DNA of 38,816 bases, from NCBI GenBank assembly GCA_030849075.1, contig JASAOO010003306.1:1-38816 (forward strand). The letters run 5' to 3'. Every line of letters starts with the position of its first letter. Within the stretch, counting starts at the first letter, position 1. Source of the stretch: Zelonia costaricensis. Taxonomy: Eukaryota > Euglenozoa > Kinetoplastea > Trypanosomatida > Trypanosomatidae. Made by a program: the position numbers and the translations under genes. Positions 26,967 through 36,100 of the stretch are shown here, in pieces. The notes below the pieces were generated by a model. It did no database searches and was not told the DNA's origin. It saw only the letters and a list, made by a program, of their open reading frames with translations.

Positions 26967-27275
26967 ATGAACCGAACAGCGAAAAAGAAAAAAAACGCGT
27001 GTGCACGTGCAACCTGCGCGCCTCGGCCTCCTCGCGTTCCCCCTCTCCCACGCCTCGGCGACGGGCGACTGCACAACACCAAAAAACAAGTGAAGGATGC
27101 GCTACAGAAGCTACGAAAAACGTCCAAGGACAACACGGTGACGCAGAGGCGCACCCGCAAGACGGCGGCGTCGGTGGGCCCTGCCAAGCAACATCAGGTG
27201 ACGGCATGTGCAGCGGAGGGCCGCCTGCAGTGCAGACTTGCAGAACTAAAGGGAAGGGAGGCCCGGCGCAGGTGA
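26967..27275 (+). CDS. Possible small basic protein, doubtful
   Basis: 102 aa if translated from the ATG at 26967, which lies 44 bases after a run of 14 T. The product is very basic: a K-K-K-K block at residues 6-9, a Pro-rich stretch, then a helical-looking segment with K-K-Q-V-K-D-A-L-Q-K-L and T-R-K-T-A-A-S-V. I do not recognise a family. Codons in the middle third resemble those of the neighbours, while the first third does not. No AG lies between the T run and the ATG, so a spliced leader added at the first downstream AG (about 26979) would remove this start. It may be a genuine small gene or simply 3' UTR of MVD. Confidence 0.3.
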   Translation: MNRTAKKKKNACARATCAPRPPRVPPLPRLGDGRLHNTKKQVKDALQKLRKTSKDNTVTQRRTRKTAASVGPAKQHQVTACAAEGRLQCRLAELKGREARRR

Positions 27276-27360
27276 GGTCGTGGCACCTCACGCTCACCAG
27301 ATGTGAGTCGAGGCACTTCGCCGGCATGCAGAAAATGAATAGAGTCCGCTGCGGTGCTGC

Positions 27361-27482
27361 TCTCGTTTTCTTGGTGTGGCGCCCCTCCCCTATTTTCTTC
27401 TTCCTCTGCCCCCCCCCCCCCGCCGCTTGCCCGTCTCCTCGTTTCTGCTTGTGTCTCCGCCGCCTCTACCGCGGCGATTCAG
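27361..27482 (+). promoter_or_regulatory. Likely spliced-leader acceptor for the coiled-coil gene
   Basis: A long C/T-rich region, including a run of 13 C at 27409-27421, ends in GATTCAG with AG at 27481-27482, about 93 bases before the ATG at 27575. Confidence 0.55.
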
Positions 27483-27556
27483 GGTGTTATCGTCTCTCAC
27501 TCCCATCTTCATCGCTTTGGGGATTTCTTCGGTCTGCTCCGCGGCCCCAACTGCCA

Positions 27557-27572
27557 CCCCNCCCCCCCCCCC
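27557..27572. repeat. C homopolymer with an unresolved base
   Basis: Four C, one N (27561) and eleven C lie directly before the start of the coiled-coil gene. The N marks an assembly uncertainty in a homopolymer; tract length here is unreliable. It lies outside the coding region. Confidence 0.9.
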
Positions 27573-27574
27573 AA

Positions 27575-28354
27575 ATGGAGCCGACCGTGTCAGAGGCGGT
27601 GCAGTACGACCAAGAGCTGCTTGATGTCCTCCGACGCCGCCGCGCAGACGACGAGCGTCGCGGCGACTTGTATCAGCGTCTCCGAGCCCTCCATGACGCG
27701 CAGCGCCGCGAGGTGGAGCAGGACACGGCCCGCGTGCAGGTGGAGCTGCGTGCAGTGAGAGAGCGCCTCTCTCTCGCTGAGCGTGACGCTGCTGCGTCGG
27801 AGCGGGAGCGTCACAAGGCAGCGTGCCCGTTCAGGCCCGCCGCCAGCCCTGATGAGCGTCTTCGCAGCACGCTGAAGCAAACCCATACCCTGAACCGAAC
27901 GCTGCGAGCTGAGGTGGCGGCATCGACAGCGGCCTGTGACCGTCTTCAGGAGGCTGTGACTGCGCACACTTTGCGCAACGCCGCCATGACTACCGCGCTC
28001 CAGCGGCTTGCCAGGGCTGCGGGCTCGCCACGCGAGGTCGACGCTTCGGCACATGTGGCGACTTCAGCAGCACCGCAGCTGCACGCGGCGGCACTTCTGG
28101 CCCGCACGAGTGGAGACTTCCACGGAGAGGCCTTCTCGCGTCTCGGCGTGGGACTCACAGCGTACATCGCCGAGCAGGACAACGCGGCTCGTCGGGTGCG
28201 CCTCGGCGGCGCCGTGCTGCCGGCACTGTTGCCCGACTTGTCGGCAGCGGCACGCAACTTCCTGGCCTCGTACCGCCAGATGCGCGGCAAGCAGCGGACC
28301 ACGCACAACGCTGCTCTCGTCGCACTCGCGGGTCTCGATGCGAACGCGCCCTAG
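27575..28354 (+). CDS. Coiled-coil protein, function unknown
   Basis: 259 aa from the ATG at 27575, three bases after the C tract; the longer open frame upstream crosses the unresolved base and non-coding sequence. Residues about 15-85 are rich in Glu, Arg, Ala and Leu with heptad-like spacing and form a probable coiled coil. A second helical stretch lies at about 92-145 (L-K-Q-T-H-T-L-N-R-T-L-R). The last ~110 residues are less charged, with P-A-L-L-P-D-L and a basic K-Q-R-T-T-H-N stretch. No enzyme motif, signal peptide or membrane span is visible. It resembles many flagellar or cytoskeletal trypanosomatid proteins in composition, but that is not evidence of function. Confidence 0.72.
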   Translation: MEPTVSEAVQYDQELLDVLRRRRADDERRGDLYQRLRALHDAQRREVEQDTARVQVELRAVRERLSLAERDAAASERERHKAACPFRPAASPDERLRSTLKQTHTLNRTLRAEVAASTAACDRLQEAVTAHTLRNAAMTTALQRLARAAGSPREVDASAHVATSAAPQLHAAALLARTSGDFHGEAFSRLGVGLTAYIAEQDNAARRVRLGGAVLPALLPDLSAAARNFLASYRQMRGKQRTTHNAALVALAGLDANAP

Positions 28355-28753
28355 CGCCCTTGTGCCAACACAAAACACTCATACACGCACCCACGCAAAC
28401 GCCTTCCTTGTTACGAAGCAGCGGGCCGCCACCGTTTTCGGCTCTGCGAAGCACGTCCGCTGCCTTCCACCACGATAACAGCAACGACCTCGATGATGGA
28501 GGTGCTTGACACTGCCCCCAGCGCCGAGCGAACGGCTCGTGGCGCCTCGGTCGATATCGTAATCCCTTGCCGCTCATATTTCCGCCCCGACTTCGCCACC
28601 TTCTTCCGGTGCCCCGGTCCTCCTCGCGCAGCAGGTGGTTCACAACGCGCACACCGAGTACGGGTGCATCTCTCCACACTAGAGTCAGAGCATAGGAAAC
28701 ACACACACACACACAGACACACAAGCACATACTAGCATACGGAACAGAAAAGG
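28355..28753. other. Intergenic gap with CA repeat
   Basis: About 400 bases without a recognised gene. A C/T-rich stretch (28590-28627) is followed by AG at 28630-28631, a plausible acceptor for the PPR gene. A CA repeat (28699-28723) lies 30 bases before its start. Confidence 0.65.
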
Positions 28754-31700
28754 ATGCTGAGGCGCGGCTCGACACTTCTGCGCGGCCGTCTGAGCGGCGC
28801 AGTCGCCTGCAGCGCTGCTCTGCGCGCCCGCACCGGCGCCTTCCAACCCTTCTCACAGAAGGACGAGGATGATCTCGTGCAGGTTGTCAAGACAAAGCCG
28901 CGGCACGTCCTCAAGCATGTCCGGCAGCAGGTCTGGCGCTCCCGCAAGCGCGAGCTTCAGTTTCGCAACACAGTCACGCAGCTCATGATCATCTTGCAGG
29001 AGTTTCTGCGCAAGCAGCTGATCGACCCCGCGTACGCGTCGCAGATCATGGAGGGTGTTCTGGAGGAGTGCGTCAAGTACGCCCAGCACGACATGGCCCA
29101 CCTCCTCTTTCGCGCTTTCCTGCGCTTCCGCAAGTACGGCTGCGTCATGACCGTCAACTCGATTCGCGCGCTCTTCGAGTCGTACCGCGACAACGACAGC
29201 GCCGACCTCATGCTTCAGCTGGCACAGGAGATGAAGGACGTGGCGGAGCTGCGGCCCCTGTGCATCGCCGCGTACCTCTTCGCGAAGCACGAGGCAGAGG
29301 CGGAGGCGCTGCGCGAGGGCCTCTCGCTCGCGGAGCTCGGCGCCGAAGACATCCTCGCCCTCCTCGCCGGCTACGAGAAGCTTCAGCGCGCCGACAAGCT
29401 CATCGAGATTCTCGACGCGGTGCCGACGCTCTCGGCCGCCGAAATCCGCGTGCAGGTGTGCGCGGCGCTCTTTCGCGCCTTTTTCAAACTCGACAACGAC
29501 GACGGCTTCACGCGCACGCTGGAGACGGCGCTTGAGCATAAGGTGCCGCTCTCGGCCGAGGTCTGTGCAACCGCGCTGCGGCACAAGATGCGGCACGTGA
29601 CCAGCGCGGAGGAGATTGCGGCGATCGAGGCGGAGCTGACGGAGCTCGGCTACGTGCCGGATGCCACGTGCAACTCGATCGTCATCACGGCGTACGCCCG
29701 CTTGTTGCACTTTGGCGATCGCGGCAGCGAGGAGCTGATGCTGGCCAAGGTGGACACCCTGCTCTCGTCCATCGAGTCGCGGCTGAAGCAGGGTGACCCG
29801 GACATGGACATCAGCGCGGCGCACATCCGCGCCGTGATTCGCGGCTACGGCGCAGCCGGCCGGCCCGACTCGATCAAGGACGCGTGGTCGCGGATGCAGT
29901 TTCGGCCTCTCACGAACGACGTGCGCATTTACAACGAGCTCTTCAAGTGGTTCGCGCTCATGGGCAACGTCAAGGACGTGCTCGCCGCCAAGCAGGAGAT
30001 GGAGAGCAGCGGGGTCAACCCCGACGCCGCCACCTACACGTGGATCTTCCGGGCGCTCGGCAAGTACTATCCCCGCCACGTGGAGGAGCTGTACGGGGAG
30101 CTGCAGGAGCGCCGCGTGCGGCCCGACATACACCTCTACACCACGCTGCTCGGCATCTTCGGCGACCTTGGCCGGACAGACGCCGTGGCGGAGCTGCTTG
30201 CCGAGGTGCGCAAGCGCGAGGAGGCGGGCACGATCCAGTTCACGCCCATCACCTTTGCGGTGCTCATCCGCATTCACGGCAGCGACTTGGAGAGGGCCAA
30301 GTCACTCTACGCCGAAGCCGTGCAGCGCAACCTGCACGACCACCCGCACGTGCAGACCAGCATGCTGCACGCGCTGGCGGTGCACAAGGGGACGACGACC
30401 GCCGACGTGGACGAGTTTGTGAAGACGATCCCGTCGTGGGGCACCGACGTGTACAACGTGCTGCTGCACATGTACGGCAAGCGCATGGACCGGGAGCGCT
30501 TCGACGCCACGCTCGAGAAGATGAAGGCGGACGGGGTGGCGATGAACGACGTGACGTTTGGCACCCTCATAACGGCCTTCGCCCGGTGGGGGGAGGAGGA
30601 CAAGGTGAACGAGGTGATCGCGCTGCTCAAGTCGCACGAGGGCGACATCTCCGCTACGTTCTACTCGGTGCTCGCCTCCTCACTCAACCGCATGGGCAAC
30701 CGCGAGGGTGTCGAGAACGCCTGGGAGGACCTCCTCGCCTCGCGTCTCTTCCCGGACACGGAGGTGTACAACCAGTTCCTCTCCCTCTACAGCCGGCAGC
30801 ACAACGTGTCGAAGATGCAGGGCGTGCTGGACAACATGATGAAGCAGGTGCCGCCGAACCCCGTCACGGCGACGACGGTGCTGGACATGCTCGGCAAGTC
30901 GGGCCGCATGGCGGAGATGGAGACGCTGTTCGACGACATGAAGTCCACTCCCGACACCGCGCCCACATCGGTCACGTTTCACCAGGTCATGAACGCGTAC
31001 GCCAAGTCGGGGGACGTGATCAAGATGGAGAAGGTTCACGAGGAGTTCCTGGAGAAGGGCTACGCGGAGAACAACGTGACCTTCAACATCCTCATGGACG
31101 GGCACGGACGTGCGAAGGGGTACGAGCAAATGGAGGAGCTGCGCGAGAAGCGCCGCGCCGCCGGCATCGCGATGGACGACATCACGTACTGCATCATGAT
31201 CGCCGCCTACGGTCGCTCCCGCATGGACGCAGAGGTGCAGCGCCTCTTCGACGAGGTCACAAAGGAGGAGAACAGCTCGATGCTCACGAAGCGTGTCGTG
31301 TGGTCCGCGACGGACGCTTTCTGCCGCTGCAACAACAGCGCCGGAGTCGAGCGCTGCGTCGGGCTGTTGAAGCGCATGGGCGGCGACGCAGACACGCTCA
31401 GCTCCGCCGACTACTGCGGCCTCATCCCCTACTACTGTCGCATGGGGCAGATGGAGAAGGTCGAGGAGGTGGTGCGCACTGTGAAGGAGCGCAACGAGGA
31501 GGGCGCCATCACGTACAACGCCCTCAACGCGATTGCCCGCGGCTACGCGCGAGCCGGCCGCTTTGACAAGACGGTGGAGACGCTGCACCAGCTACGCGAC
31601 CGCAACTGGGTGCCGGACGCCGCAACAGCGCTCCAGCTCTCTGGCGCCTTCCTCAAGGCGGGCCTGCATGAGCAGGCACAGCAGATCATTGAGTGGCGGC

Positions 31701-31759
31701 GGCGGTACGCCAAGGTGGCCGGCAGCGCGGCGGCGGCGACAGAGGGTGGGGACATCTAG
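28754..31759 (+). CDS. Mitochondrial pentatricopeptide repeat (PPR) protein
   Basis: 1001 aa from the ATG at 28754. The N terminus (M-L-R-R-G-S-T-L-L-R-G-R-L) is a typical mitochondrial presequence. Two blocks of paired helices of about 35 residues follow. The clearest PPR units lie between about residues 290 and 985, with the usual N-D-V-T-F-G-T-L-I, T-F-N-I-L-M-D-G-H-G-R-A-K-G and I-T-Y-N-A-L-N-A-I-A-R-G-Y-A-R-A-G blocks. PPR proteins bind organelle RNA one base per repeat. In trypanosomatids they stabilise and polyadenylate edited mitochondrial mRNAs or sit in the mitochondrial ribosome. The array is unusually long and no catalytic domain (such as a protein-only RNase P nuclease) is present. 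Which RNA it binds cannot be read with confidence here. Confidence 0.88.
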   Translation: MLRRGSTLLRGRLSGAVACSAALRARTGAFQPFSQKDEDDLVQVVKTKPRHVLKHVRQQVWRSRKRELQFRNTVTQLMIILQEFLRKQLIDPAYASQIMEGVLEECVKYAQHDMAHLLFRAFLRFRKYGCVMTVNSIRALFESYRDNDSADLMLQLAQEMKDVAELRPLCIAAYLFAKHEAEAEALREGLSLAELGAEDILALLAGYEKLQRADKLIEILDAVPTLSAAEIRVQVCAALFRAFFKLDNDDGFTRTLETALEHKVPLSAEVCATALRHKMRHVTSAEEIAAIEAELTELGYVPDATCNSIVITAYARLLHFGDRGSEELMLAKVDTLLSSIESRLKQGDPDMDISAAHIRAVIRGYGAAGRPDSIKDAWSRMQFRPLTNDVRIYNELFKWFALMGNVKDVLAAKQEMESSGVNPDAATYTWIFRALGKYYPRHVEELYGELQERRVRPDIHLYTTLLGIFGDLGRTDAVAELLAEVRKREEAGTIQFTPITFAVLIRIHGSDLERAKSLYAEAVQRNLHDHPHVQTSMLHALAVHKGTTTADVDEFVKTIPSWGTDVYNVLLHMYGKRMDRERFDATLEKMKADGVAMNDVTFGTLITAFARWGEEDKVNEVIALLKSHEGDISATFYSVLASSLNRMGNREGVENAWEDLLASRLFPDTEVYNQFLSLYSRQHNVSKMQGVLDNMMKQVPPNPVTATTVLDMLGKSGRMAEMETLFDDMKSTPDTAPTSVTFHQVMNAYAKSGDVIKMEKVHEEFLEKGYAENNVTFNILMDGHGRAKGYEQMEELREKRRAAGIAMDDITYCIMIAAYGRSRMDAEVQRLFDEVTKEENSSMLTKRVVWSATDAFCRCNNSAGVERCVGLLKRMGGDADTLSSADYCGLIPYYCRMGQMEKVEEVVRTVKERNEEGAITYNALNAIARGYARAGRFDKTVETLHQLRDRNWVPDAATALQLSGAFLKAGLHEQAQQIIEWRRRYAKVAGSAAAATEGGDI

Positions 31760-33144
31760 ACAAGGGGACGCCGATGGAACACCCCGCGCTGCTGCCGTGC
31801 ACTCGGGGCTCACCTGAGCCGCGGCACCGTCGTCTTGACTATCACGAACACCGCCGTACCGAAAACAGGCATGGGTGATCAGCAGCCGTGCGGCGCAGAG
31901 GTGGCGGCCCACGAACCCTCCCCCCCCCTCTCCCCACCTCAACCCTCCTGTCGTGATGGTGCTCTGCGAGCTTCGAGTGTCTTCTGGGAAGCGCCTCCGC
32001 CCGCAACTCTGGCGGCACGTTTTTCTTTTTTGCTGTTCTACGGCGGCTCTGTGCCTCTGTACGCTGGAGGAGCTTCAAGCGGTACCCACAGCTGCTCGAT
32101 GCACGACGCGCCGTGTGCGCGCCAAGGCAAACACACAGCGACGAGAGTGAAGGGCGCTCCCATTTCTGCCTCTGCCCTGCGTCGCCAGGGTTGTTTACAG
32201 AAGAGCGTAACGCACTTTTTTTGAAAACCGACAGCAATTGTGTATACGCCGTGTGCCTACGGCAGCAGCGTGCGGTCCGCACCGCTCGGCGGAACTCGGC
32301 CCGCGACCTGGATCGTTGCGCTCCCAGCAAAGCAATAGGGTCGAGCGCCATTCCTCGAACATCATCGTACGCATGATGGCCTTCGCACCTCCACTGCGCA
32401 CCGCGACAGTCGAATACTGCGCACTTTTTCATGCTTCAGTAGTTTTTTTTTTGAAGGAACACGCCTCCGTGCCTCGCGTCCTCGGTGAAGAGGACTGTGA
32501 CGCCACCACGGCTTTGCCCCCTCCTGCTGTTCTTCTCATGTACCCTCCGCCCTCGTCTCACTCCCATGGCACGTACGCACCCTCACACACACACACACAC
32601 GCACATTCACACACAAACTCGCAAACCAGCGTAAGCACGCTATTCGCTCGCTCAATCTGCTTTTCAGACGATCCACAAGCGTCCCTTTACGAACCTCCCC
32701 CCCCCACCCGCCACCGGCCCCCATTCACACGCGCATACACGAGAGCGCCTTGCTTCGCTAGCTCTGCATATTTTTCTTTTCGGTTCCTTTACCGATTGCC
32801 CGCCCCCTCCCCTCCACCCAACTGCTGCCTCCTCCTCCCCTCCTCCTCCTCCCCCCACCCCACCCCCTTCTCCCTCACTCTCGTTCGTCCCTTTCCACCC
32901 GCACCACAATTCCTACTCGCTTCATCCGGCATTCCTCTACTGTTTTATTTCTTTTTTGTTGGCCGGACTCGTACGCGTGCGTGTGCTCTCCTCCCCTCTG
33001 CCCTCCTCCTCCGCCCTCTTTCAACGGGTCGGACCGCACCTCGTGGACGAGTGCACCAATTCCGCGTGTTGTATTTGCGCTCTTCTCCTCGCTTAACACC
33101 CACTGGCTCGCCGTCCAACGCCGCCAGCAACGCGGCGCACACGT
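31760..33144. other. Long intergenic gap, no gene recognised
   Basis: Nearly 1.4 kb. It contains a run of 10 T (32443-32452), a CA repeat region (32584-32615), an unusually long pyrimidine-rich stretch (about 32794-32900, with CTCCTC repeats) and another C/T tract (32982-33021) followed by AG at 33050-33051. Open frames on both strands lack coding character. Confidence 0.65.
32982..33051 (+). promoter_or_regulatory. Likely spliced-leader acceptor for the RING-LRR gene
   Basis: The C/T tract 32982-33021 is followed by the first AG in about 290 bases (33050-33051), 93 bases before the ATG at 33145. The extended AG-free pyrimidine region upstream strengthens the assignment. Confidence 0.6.
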
Positions 33145-36100
33145 ATGATGGGCGACGCTCCTCTCCCGTTTGCCGTGAGCGTCCCGGAGGCGGTGACTGC
33201 ACCCCCGGACAAGCTCGGCATCGATGATGTCATGGTCGATGCTCAGTTCTCCTGCTGTGTGTGCCGGCGGCCCATGGTGCAAGCCGTGGTTGGGTCCTGT
33301 GGCCACCGCGTGTGCGCAGCGTGCGCCGACGAGCTGACGCAGCACGACGACCTCACCTGCCCGCTGTGCAGGCAGCGCACGTCATGGGAGGTCGACGCAT
33401 CGGCAGGGCACCTTGTGCGCGGTCTGATCGAGGGCGCGCTGCGGCTGCAGGCGACGGAGAGGCTGCGGCGCCGTTACCCCCGACTCCCCCTGGACGCCCT
33501 AAACGAGGTTGTGTGGGCCAGCTGGGACGCGGAGCTGCTCGAAGTAGACCTCCGCCGCGCCGTGCAGGATGCCGAGCTACGTGAGATGCAGCTGCCGATG
33601 GTGGTCTGCGCGTCGCCGGCGGAGCTGGCAGCACAGCCACACAAGGGCGCCGTCCGTGCGCTTTGTGTTATGGGGCCGTGGCTTTGCGACGCGGGAGCAC
33701 TGCTGGACTTCACGTCAGTGGAGTCGCTGACGCTCTGCGGGTGCGCAAACCTCACAACGCTGACCGGCCTTGGGAGTATGCCTCAGCTTGCGCGGCTCGT
33801 CGTGAAGCAGTGCGGCCTTGTCTCCACCGCTGGCGTGGGAGCATGCGTGTTGCTCGAGACGCTGCAGCTGACGGACTGCCCGCAGCTGCGAGAGCTGACG
33901 CTGCACGTGTCGCAGCCCCACTCAAGAAAAGACAAGGAGCTTCACAGTCTCCCTCACGCTTGCGCTGCGCTGCGCGAGGTGGTGGTTGTCGGGTGCCCAC
34001 TCCTCGACGCGATGGACGCGGTACTGCAGGCGCCTACGTTGGAGGTGTTCTGTGTCACAGCCGCGCGGCTGAGCGGCGTCGGTGCGCTGCGCGGCTGTGC
34101 CTCGCTGACGCGCGTGGACGTGAGCGGGTGCAGCAACGTGTGCTCGCTGGCGGGCTTGCAGGACGCGCATGGGCTGCTGGAACTCGACGTGTCCGGAACC
34201 GGGGTTGCCTCATTCGAGGTGCTGCGAGCGTGTGCGTCGCTACGGGTGCTGAGGGCGCGTGGCTGCGCGCAGCTGACGAGCGTCGCTGTTCTGTCAGCGC
34301 AGACGCAGCTGGTAGAAGTTGATCTCTCCTCCACCGCCATCACGGACGCCTCACCGCTGAACAGCCTGGCACTGCTAGAGCAGGTGCGTCTGCGCGCGTG
34401 TGTGGGGCTGCGTGAAGCACCGAGCTGGACTGCGTGCGGAGCGGAGAGTCGCCTGCGCGTGCTCGATCTCGGTGAGACGAGTATCCGGAGTGTTGCTCAG
34501 TGGGTGACGTGCCCGCCACTGCTGGAGGAGCTGCGCCTCGATGGGTGCCGCGTCAGCGACATCCGTGTCCTACTGGCTGCACCGCGGCTGCAGCGGCTGC
34601 ACCTCTCCGGGACGGACGTGGCCAACATCACCCCGCTCACAGTGTGCGCGCCGTGCCTGGAGGAGCTGCACGTGAGCAACTGCGCGAAGCTGCGGGGAAT
34701 TGCGGTGCTGGAGAGTGCGCGGTGTCTCACGGTACTCGACGCCCGCCATACGAGTGTCAGGAGCATCGCGGCGCTGCAAGGGTGCGCAGCGGTCTTGCAA
34801 GAACTCCGGCTGGACGGGTGCGCCGGTGTTGCCGACCTCGCGGTGCTCCAGCGCGCGACGCAGCTCCGTGTCCTGCACGCGTGCCACACCGGTGTCGCGG
34901 AAACCAGCTGGCTGACCGCGTGTGCGGCGACGCTAGAGGACCTTCGGCTGGACGGGTGCGCGGGCGTCAGTGACTTGTCCGCGTTCACGGCGGCAACGCG
35001 CCTCCGCGTGCTGCACGCCTGCGGGACAGCCGTGGCAGACCTCGCCCCGCTGCAGGCGTCTGCGGCATCGCTGACAGAGGTGCGGCTGCGTGGGTGCGCC
35101 GCGCTGCGCGACGTTTCGGTCCTGCGCAACGCGACGGCGCTGCGCGTTTTGGACCTGTCGCACACCGGGGTGGCAGATATCGATGCGTTGACGGGGTGCG
35201 CGGCGGCCCTCGAGGACCTTCGCATGGACAGCTGCGCCAAACTGCGCGATGTCTCTGCCCTGCTCACGGCGCAGCGGCTGGCGGTGCTGCACCTGCGCGA
35301 TACGGCGGTGAGCCATCTCGCCGCTGTCGCTCGCTGTGCGTCCACGCTCACGGAGCTGCAGCTGAGCGGGTGTCGGCAGCTGCGGGATGTGACTGGCCTG
35401 AGCGCTGCGACGCACCTGCGGGTGCTGGACCTCAGCGGCACCGCTGTCAGCGACCTCTTGGCGCTGCGGCGTTGCGCGGCGGTGCTGGAGGTGCTGCGGC
35501 TCAGGGAATGCAGGGCGGTCAGCGACGTGTCGGTGCTGCGTACGGCGGTGCACCTGCGGTGCGTGCACCTGGCCGGCACGGGTGTGTCCGACATCGCACC
35601 TCTCGCGGCGTGCACCGGCGTTCTTCAAGAGCTGAACGTGGACGGCTGCGCGCGGCTGCAGGACTTGTCGCCGGTGCGCGATTGCCGCGCGCTGCGGCGC
35701 GTGAGTCTTGCCAACACGCCCGTGACCAACATTGCACCTCTGGCAACGTCTGCACCAGTGCTGGAGCGGCTCAGCGTGAAGGGTTGCACGCGCCTTGACG
35801 ACCTGTCCGTCCTGCGCGATGCCATGTGCCTTAGGGTACTCGATGTCTCCTCTACCGGCGTGCAGGACTTCTCTGACATCGACGCGTGCGCGCCGGTACT
35901 GGAGGAGCTTCGCGCGAAGGGATGCAACGATGTGACGAGCATCACTGCATTGACCACAGCTGCGAAGCTACGCATCCTCGACCTCAGCAAGTCTGGTGTC
36001 GCCGACCTTTCACCGCTGGCCGCGTGTGCACGGGTGCTGGAGGAGTTGTCCATTGAGGGGTGTGCCGGCGTGAAGAGCATCGCCGCACTATCTCTCGCTA

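Larger units (their letters stand above)
26558..27574. other. Gap between MVD and the coiled-coil gene, with one possible small gene
   Basis: The gap contains a run of 14 T (26909-26922), a possible small basic ORF (26967-27275, listed separately), a C/T tract with a run of 13 C (27409-27421) followed by AG at 27481-27482, and a C tract with one undetermined base (27557-27572). Nothing else was recognised. Confidence 0.65.

Noticed and set aside
28490..28520. GATGATGG considered as a box C of a C/D snoRNA
   Set aside because: No properly spaced box D (CTGA) and no terminal stem were found; one match to a short motif is not enough.
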